Below are positions 43,202 through 64,000 of a stretch of DNA of 64,000 bases, piece after piece. The stretch's first letter is position 1; each line of letters opens with the position of its first letter. Source of the stretch: Amoebidium appalachense. Taxonomy: Eukaryota; Ichthyosporea. The stretch spans positions 3,658,001 to 3,722,000 of the forward strand of contig CAVNZM010000007.1 in the NCBI GenBank assembly GCA_963693365.1. Reading direction: 5' to 3'. Under the pieces are notes generated by a model. That model had not been told where the DNA came from, did no database searches, and saw only the letters and a list, made by a program, of their open reading frames with translations. Both the position numbers and the translations under genes were made by a program.

Positions 43202-45914
43202 TTAGACGCGGAGCGTGGAGCGGCGGCCCAACATATCCGTGTTGGACTTGTACGTCGACGAGCCATCGTCGAGGTTCGCCGAGCTCTGCGTGATGACAGC
43301 CGAGGAATAGCGACCCAGGCGGTTTCCGTTCTGCGTAAGCACCTCCTCCTCCTCCATAATCTTCTTCGCGCGGCGACGGTAAACAAGAATGGCAGTGAGA
43401 GAGCACATGCACGAGCAGCACAGAAGAACCGTCGTAACGGTAGCGATGGCGATAAGCTTCGCCGTAGTGCTGCTGCCGCTGCTCGCCTGGACGGGGATAA
43501 CAACGGGCGTAACGGGCTCGGGTTCGGACGTGGCAAAACCAATACCGACCTCCTTGTCGACAAAGAGAGCGCCCGATCCGGTGTTACGGCGCTCGCGGTG
43601 AACAACCTCAACAGGGTTGAAACCGGGTGGGTATGAGGCCTGACCCATGTCAATGGCTCCCATCTCGAATGTGTTACGACGGCGGCGGCGAACGGTGCCG
43701 TCGGTGTACGTGACGCGAACCGTGTAGTTGAGTGTAGCAACACTTCCGTTGGTGGCGGCGTCGGCACACGCCATGGAAGCAGTGACGGGGATGGGGAAGC
43801 GGATCTCGGGAGGATCGACGGTGGGGCGGTTGACGAACTGCTGTTGCAGGCTGCCGACGTCGATCATAAAGTCACCGTATGGTGTGCAAGAGGTAGTAGA
43901 AGTACGCAGGACCTTGATCACGACGGCGTCATCCAGACCCACACCAGTGGCATTAGTCCACAAACGGATAGACCAGAAGGACTGGTCGCCGAGGTTGAAG
44001 TTGAACGTAGGGCGGTTGGTGAGATATGTGTTGTCCTCGCGAAGAAGAATATCGGGCGTGAAGAGGGCAGACAGGTTGTATACAACCTCCTCGCAGAAGT
44101 TGTTTGCCTCAATGTCGAAGTACACGTCGGCGCCAGAGGTGATACTGGGGCACTCGAGGGGCGTGCCGTCGCTGTCGAGCTCGATACAGGCCATGGAAAC
44201 GTTGCGCAGCTGGTAGCGACCGGAAAGGTCGCAGGTGGTGATGTTGAAGGTGATTGTCTGGTTGCAAAGGGAACCAGTGTCCAGGTTGTTGCAGGCGCTG
44301 CCGACAGAGTAAAGCGACGTGTTGGTGCCGTTGATTGCCGTCTCGATAATAACCACAGAGCCGTTACCGTAGCCGGTGAGGGTGAAGGGAGAAGGAAGCG
44401 AGACGACAATGGTAACACGCGAAGTGTTCTTTCCATCGATACCGGTCTCGACCTTCTGAATTGCAGCCTGCAACTCAGCGTCAGGATACGACACGGCGAC
44501 GGAAGCAATGACGTTAGCCACACGATCCACTTGGAGGGTCAGCTTGGTTACTGCGTTACCGGTACGGTTAACGGCGATAAGTAGAAGCTCGGTCTGGTTG
44601 ACACGGTCGACCAATTCACGGTACTCCGTCTCGATCTGGTTGGTGTAAGTCTTGAAGGTGTCGGTGGTGACAACCGTCGAGTTGCAGTTAACCAAGTGGT
44701 CGAAGGGGACGGAGAAGTTAAGGCCCGCGCGGCAGGTACCTGGGAAAATATCCAAACTGTGGCGGTAAATGTGGTTGTTGGCATCCCTCAAGTACGAACA
44801 GTTGCCGAAGTGCAGGTTCTCCAGCTGTCGCGTGTTGAACCATGCGCCAAGGTCGGCATACATCCAAATGGTGTTAGAACGCACGAAGGAAGAAAGGAGG
44901 GCCATAGAGAAGTTAGCGGTCAGGGCAATAGGCTCGTTGAAGTTGCACTCGGAGTTGTTGTTGGTGGTGACGACGGTCAGGTACTGGAACGTCGCGTTCC
45001 ACACGCCCATCTTGAAGAGAATGGGCACCTGAGCGGGGTCGACCTAGGGGTCGAAAAAAAAGCGTGGTAAGAGATGGGTCGTTACAATTTTTCCTGGGAA
45101 CTTTGTGGCAAAAAAACAAACAAACAAACAAAACAAAACAAAAAAAAATAAAAAATAAAAAAAATACATGCGCATGCGGACATACAGAGAGTGGTGTGGC
45201 ACATTGCAGTCCCGCATGCGCACTGAGACACAGATGGCTTTTTTGCTTCGGTGCATTAAAGAGTTGGCTAAAATCACCAAAAAATGCATCCCCCCCCCCC
45301 CCCCCCCTCATGCATCATGGCACTGTTGCCACAAACGTTTCGTCTATACAGAACACCCTTCCTCAGTCCGTTCACCCCCAACTCCAAAGTAGCCCATTGA
45401 GGCCACATGCACATTGCAACTACTTCAAACCGCTAGACTGTGGTGTATGGTACAGCAGCCGCGCCGTATACTGCTAAGCAAACGAGAACTGGAACCTCAC
45501 TTCGGCACCCTTGAGGTGATTTCGCCAACGTCTGATCGTAGAGGCACAGTGCAACAGGACTTAGAATCTCTTAAATGTAGCATCTTTTCTCGATGCTCCC
45601 ACAGACGTTTTCTAGTAACACAGTAAGGCCACACTCGAAAAAGAGCTAGCCCAACCCATCTAGAGAACCTAACGAAGAAAGGAAAGCAAACTCACCGAAA
45701 TAACGGTGCCGTTGTCCTGGTGGCCTTTAATAGCAATCCTCTTAGAGATAGTGATGGGGGAAGACACGTTGTAGACACCCGCAGACAGCTCGAGCGTGTC
45801 ACCATCTACCGCTGCGGCCACTGCTGCAGTGAGGGTATCTGCGCCGGGAGCAACAGAGACGGCGTTGGCTCCCAGCACAAACGCGCAAAGTGCGAAGCAT
45901 AGTCTTCGCAACAT
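43202..45914 (-). CDS. Type I membrane glycoprotein, unknown function
   Basis: Two exons, 45,914-45,696 (donor TCG|GTGAGT) and 45,043-43,202 (acceptor CCTAG), phase 0, 686 aa. Residues 1-18 form a signal peptide. About 25-73 have the look of the first turns of a right-handed beta-helix ('VDGDTLELSAGVYNV', 'ITISKRIAIKG'). The ectodomain has many N-X-S/T sites and scattered cysteines. At about 525-529 is a run of five arginines, and at 555-559 HRERR, possible proprotein-convertase sites. A transmembrane helix lies at about 601-628 with a Cys cluster, then a 58-residue tail beginning RRRAKK. The order ectodomain - basic cleavage site - transmembrane segment recalls ZP-type proteins, but I cannot show a ZP domain. 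The intron (652 bp) holds a C run at 45,290-45,307. Confidence 0.85.
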
Positions 45915-48900
45915 TTTTGTTCTCTAGGTGTAGGCCGGTGGAAGTAACTGATAGGAAAAAGGGGGAGTGGGCCGGGCCCAGAAGTGGTTTTGGTATTGTC
46001 AGCCGGCCGACTGTTCAGATAAAAAGCTCGCTTTTTTCGTTTGTTTCACATACGGAGAAGACATATATAACAGCAACCCTCTCCACAAAGGTGGGTGAGG
46101 CGTTCTGACTGCTTGTGTATGACAGAGACAACTGAATATCAGTTCCCGTGCAGCCCTCAGCCCTTGCATTCCATTCCGAGCAGGGCAAATTAATGGCCTT
46201 TAAGAGTCACGGTCTAATTAGTTAGCAAACAAATATTAAGAATCGATTAAGCAACCAATAAAACGAAACTGTCTTCGTTATTTACTTAGTGCGGAGTTAA
46301 TATATATATATTCTTATGTGAAAGAAGTGTGTTTTAATAGGAGGATAATAAGGGCGTGAATGTCGTGTATTGAATACTTGCATTGCAGAGATAAAACCAA
46401 TGCATTCTCGGAATAGCAGCGCAACTGTCGGCCAATCGGCGCCAAAAGCTTCCTTCAGGAATGCGTAAAAGATACAATATTGGCTGTCAAAGTATTTGTA
46501 AATATATCCATCCTTTAAGCGGCCTTTGACTGTTCGCTGCCTAATAGCTATTCTTCAATGTTTTAGTGCATGCGCCGCACGGTACACATATCCCTTATAT
46601 ACCTTTCGTTTTCGTTTCAAATTTATGCGCATTATAACTATTGGGCGCGCGGGTTACGAGCTCATACATTACAGGGCTAAGTGATACATTACAAGGCTAA
46701 GTGATATTTTGGTTCATGCACATATATCCCGGGCCTTCCGAGTGGCGCACCGGTACCGCGCGGGCTCATGAGTACACATCACTATGAAAAAGATGTTTGT
46801 ATGCTTATTTGTATTCTGCCATTAAAATTTTAAGGGGATACAACGAGATCTATGCATGCTAAGCATATTAATCCAGCGTCTTTCTTACTTTCAAACTCCC
46901 GAAGAAACAGTTTCTCCGTTCGAATTTAGGCACAAACACTTGAGCTTCGTGCGCAACTGTCGCCTGAACTGCTGTGTGTACACGTGTGATAAATACCCGT
47001 TCCACGGCCCAGCTGATTGGTCTATATTACTACTGGAATGTGGTGGAATGCCTTTTTTTGTTTTTAATGATTACAAGCAGCGCGTCTTCACAACGCGACT
47101 ATCTACAAATAAATTTTAAAGTGTTCATTCATACATCCGTTTACTGTGCAAAGCTTGGATTATTGTCAAATGATATACCAGGTATTAGCAATTATTGTTC
47201 AACATGTGACACTATTTAGATGCAGCTCTGCCAAAGGGCAATCCATATCGACGTAAAATCGGAGTTCACGCCATGGTCGTGATCACCTCGAAGTCGACGG
47301 TCGGTCGACACGCGTGGTGACGTGGCCGTTCTGCCCATTGTGCTCAAGTCTGATATCTGCGCCGTACAGCCGTACGCCTGCGCGCGCCGTTGCACGGGTC
47401 AGTGACATAGTGTGGTTTGGTTTACACGGTCTATATATTGTGGGAAACGGTGGGAGCACAGCCCCTCGTGTGCGCGTCGCCATACAAGAGCCAAACTATC
47501 CATGTATTTAGAAATGAATAGGAACTTTATTTGAGTCGATGATCATGACAATAAAGCCGAAATGGGGTGGCAAACGCAAAGCCCGAGAACTCGGAAACAA
47601 ATTCAAATTTATTTTGACTCTGCAGAGAAATGGTTCACGGCACAGGCTGGCAGGAACTGTGGCACAGTCGAGGCCTACGACATGCACGGCTTAGCCCCAA
47701 TGGAGCATAAGTAACATAAATTGTTGGACGAAGCCCCTTCCTGGTCAGTTTCCGGCAGCCCCTGACGTCATCACACTTGCGCAAGGGCCTGTTATACAGG
47801 GCGGTCCGGGTCCCTCCAGGTGGCGTCTAATTCCAATTCACAAAACTTTTGCCAAATAAAAATAGTCTACATTTCAAGACTCTATGTTGACTCAATCTTG
47901 CGTAACCCATAGTCCCGTCAAGATCAACATAATGTTACCTGTCCTTCCAAAATATCAGCGTTCGAAATGTTCGATCGTACCCAAAAGGCTATCGAATTTG
48001 TTTTTTTTTATAGAATACCAAGCGTAACCATCACGTCGCATTTTCCTGTACACAAGCTCTTTTTCTCCATTATCTATTATTAACAAATGGCTTTCAATTG
48101 CTTTCTTGTAATGAGGTCGCAGTGTTCAGTGTCGTGGTATACGTAGATACTACGCCTTTGAAACCAAATTCGAACCCTGCTGCGGCAGGATGGTATGGAA
48201 TCTGAACCGGACCTATTCTGCGAGACGCGTGTACAGCTTGTCTATCTTATTTCCGTTAATGTTACATAAGTATTTTTGTATGTGCGCACACAAGGGCTTC
48301 GCCTGTCATGGCCAATTGTCGTAGCATTAGCCATTACTATCTCGTTACTCATCTCGGTATCCCGGGAAATATTGGGAAATGGCTCAATTAGGATGAGGAA
48401 CATTTTAGATTACTCATTACCCTCCATCAAAGAACCACGTTTTTGTACCTTCAATAGTGGTCATATCGAGTTAAAAAATTTCTAGAAACAAAGAAAATGC
48501 ATTGTTTTACCAGGGCCTAGCAAGAAAACATGGTATTTTATAGTACATTACTACACTGCGACACCATGATCATCATCCGCCGGCGGCTTTTTGGCTGTTT
48601 TCGTTCAGCCCTGGACTGCGCCTGTGTGATGCGCTCAATTGATGCCGCCGTCGCCGCCCAAAATCACTACATTGTAATTGATGAGTCACATTCTTGTGAG
48701 ATGAGTAACTTTCCTCACACCTCGCTACCCCTTCATGATTGCTCATAGTAAACATCATAATAATAGACTTTAACACCCCCCAAAAATTGCGCGTGTTTAT
48801 CCTTATAAGAGGTAGCTTTTTTACTAAATAATATAAGACTTTGGATGCGAGCGGGAAAAAATCTGAGCGCCGCAAAAAAAGGGTGACATTAAATGTTACT

Positions 48901-49698
48901 CATTAAAAACCATGGGGGTTAGTCAGTGTGCCCGTCACTGCGACAGTCCGACGGACTCCGGACATGCGCAGACAGAGTGTGCACGTGCTATGTTATGCGT
49001 ACACCCTCAAGCTCAGTCGACTCATAATGGAGCTACATTACAGACTGTATCTCAGTTCTCTGAGGACTGGTTCGCTAAAGGGTTAACACTATTATTTTTC
49101 AAGTAAAGACGACGAAAAGTCCATATGCCAGGTACGTAGTACAGAATGATAAGTCTCATGAACCTGTGCATCATCGATGCATCGTGAGGGGGATATACTT
49201 CCGCAGCCGCCCAAGTCAATCTGTGATTTCCGAGTCACGGTTGTAGAGAGCATGCACGTGCCCACAAGTGGACCATGTCATCCCGCAGGACTCGGAAGCT
49301 TCTCGGCTACGACAGTTTGTGACACCGCCTGCGCCTGATCAGCGTCGGCGTGCGTTTTGTGTTGTTCTGTTTTATCTCAGCCTTACTGGAGAGTACCCCT
49401 TCCGATGGTTCCTTAGATATGCATGATCATTGTAGTTTTTATTCTTTCATTTGACTTATTGCAAAAAATTGGAACTAGAAAGGCAGATACTATGCCCTGA
49501 CTGAACAGGTGCGCCCAGCTACATATGCTTATTAAACTTCAAGTTGATATTGTGTTCGTGTGTCTCGGCATGCGTGCGTGCATCATATACGGTGTGTGTG
49601 TCACCGTGTATGAGGAGTCTACTCTCGTCTCGGTATACGTATGCATGTGTGTATGTTTAAATGTGCACACGTCACGGTGCCATGCATGGTGCACATGT

Positions 49699-49744
<46 letters not shown>

Positions 49745-50292
49745 CTGTGTGGGTGTGTGTGCGTGCGTGCGTGCGTGTGTGCCTGAGTGCGAGCTCACAT
49801 ATTATTGGTAGAATAGCACTATGAATTGTGACACAAGCTCTCCTGACCTCTTGAAGTTGATTTTTTTTTTTTTTTTTTTTGGCAAAGAGGGGGGTTGGGG
49901 GGGGGGGGGGGGGGGGGGGGGAGGGGCTGATTCGGAAGGAGGCGGAGGGGAAGGGCCTCTGGAGTGATGGTGAAGACTTAGCGTGTGTGTGTATCTATAC
50001 ATGTGTGTGGTGGGTCGGCGGGGACTATTGGTTGGGTGGGTAGTAGGGACGCCCTAGAAAAGTTTATTATTTTCAATCACCCGAACATGTACATGCCTAA
50101 GCATATGGTCATGCTTGTTTCGCTACCTGACATTGTATGAACGGCGGGTAGAACCTTTTGCAATCCCCCCCCCCCCCCCCGCGTAAATACCCACCTAACC
50201 AAAACAAAGGTGAAAAATCCCCAATCCCAGCCGCTGCATTTTCCCAGGATTGACTCATGATTGGGTTCAAACCTTTCTAAAACCCACGGATA
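45915..50292. other. 4.4-kb intergenic region, largely unique, no gene supported
   Basis: The left end is the presumed promoter of the glycoprotein gene. A stretch at 46,735-46,775 resembles the 5' half of a tRNA. (GT)n lies at 49,697-49,742, a T run joined to a G run at 49,859-49,921, and a C run at 50,165-50,180. Reading frames are short and without recognisable domains. The far right end is downstream of the VPS39-family gene and should contain its 3' untranslated region. Confidence 0.65.
46735..46775 (+). other. tRNA-Met-like fragment (5' half only)
   Basis: GAGTGGCGCACCGGTACCGC resembles a tRNA D-arm with an A-box-like TGGC..A..GG, and GGGCTCATGAG resembles a CAT-anticodon arm. No T-arm follows, so this is not a functional tRNA gene. 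It may be the relic of a tRNA-derived repeat. Confidence 0.25.
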
Positions 50293-63818
<13,526 letters not shown>

Positions 63819-63855
63819 CTGGGGGGGGGGGGGGGGGGGGGGGTCTTGTGTCAGT

Positions 63856-63886
<31 letters not shown>

Positions 63887-64000
63887 GGGGGGGGTGGAGG
63901 GTGACGTCAACATGACCTCAAAATCACGTTAGAATTATTCATTGGTTGGGACTGCATGTTGCTTTATCTTGCTATGAAGGCATAATCAATTGCCATATAA
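63819..64000. other. Intron of the VPS39-family gene running out of the window
   Basis: Directly upstream (sense) of the first visible exon the acceptor is a pure C run ending CAG (63,842-63,819). A (GT)n block and a second G run (63,855-63,893) follow. The remaining 110 bp are unique. The exons for the N-terminal CNH domain should lie beyond 64,000. Confidence 0.75.

Noticed and set aside
43844-44584. 246-codon plus-strand frame opposite the glycoprotein gene
   Set aside because: It is a shadow of the GC-biased codons of the minus-strand gene; the minus frame has a signal peptide, glycosylation sites and a membrane segment.

Overview
This is a eukaryotic nuclear window, probably from a unicellular relative of animals or another opisthokont. 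The evidence is a two-finger GATA factor with CX2CX17CX2C fingers, spliceosomal introns with GTAAGT, GTGAGT and GTATGT donors, a PIAS/Siz-type SP-RING gene, and DIRS-type and Ty1/copia retrotransposons. The taxon is an inference. The non-coding DNA is very rich in simple repeats: (CA)n/(GT)n blocks up to about 160 bp and pure G or C runs of 20-50 bp.

Bases 1-21,240 are mostly mobile DNA. A DIRS-like tyrosine-recombinase element on the minus strand (gag 8904-7724, RT/RNase H 3915-2371, recombinase fragment 1652-1322) has been hit twice. A compact LTR element (3921-7549, 480-bp LTRs, TSD CCTGC) sits inside the RT gene. A copia element sits inside the recombinase; only its 5' LTR (387-1321) and primer site are in the window. 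Next come a 41-bp minisatellite, a non-LTR tail, a long hairpin, and a nearly intact copia element (11,340-17,739, 708-bp LTRs, TSD TATAC). A possible unidentified spliced gene on the plus strand follows at 18.3-19.5 kb. After it come simple repeats, a second copy of the hairpin and a second non-LTR tail.

Bases 24,203-64,000 carry four recognisable host genes, all on the minus strand. (1) 31,813-24,203: an SP-RING SUMO-ligase-like gene. Its first exon encodes a Plus3-like domain and its last exon ends in a SUMO-interacting motif. (2) 35,688-33,788: a complete three-exon GATA factor of 435 aa. (3) 45,914-43,202: a two-exon type I membrane glycoprotein of 686 aa. (4) 63,818-50,293, running out of the window: the last 604 residues of a TGFBRAP1/VPS39-family tethering subunit (CORVET/HOPS class), split into 17 small exons. 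I rebuilt this last gene exon by exon; reading phases agree at every junction and the order follows the animal homologue.

The most distinctive property of the window is how simple repeats and short dispersed repeats fill the introns right up to the splice sites. In one intron a minisatellite is built from copies of the neighbouring exon-intron junction. Two SINE-like families sharing a module, a CCAAT-bearing 30-bp minisatellite, and twin hairpins are further unexplained repeats. The long stretches 35.7-43.2 kb and 45.9-50.3 kb show no gene I can support.
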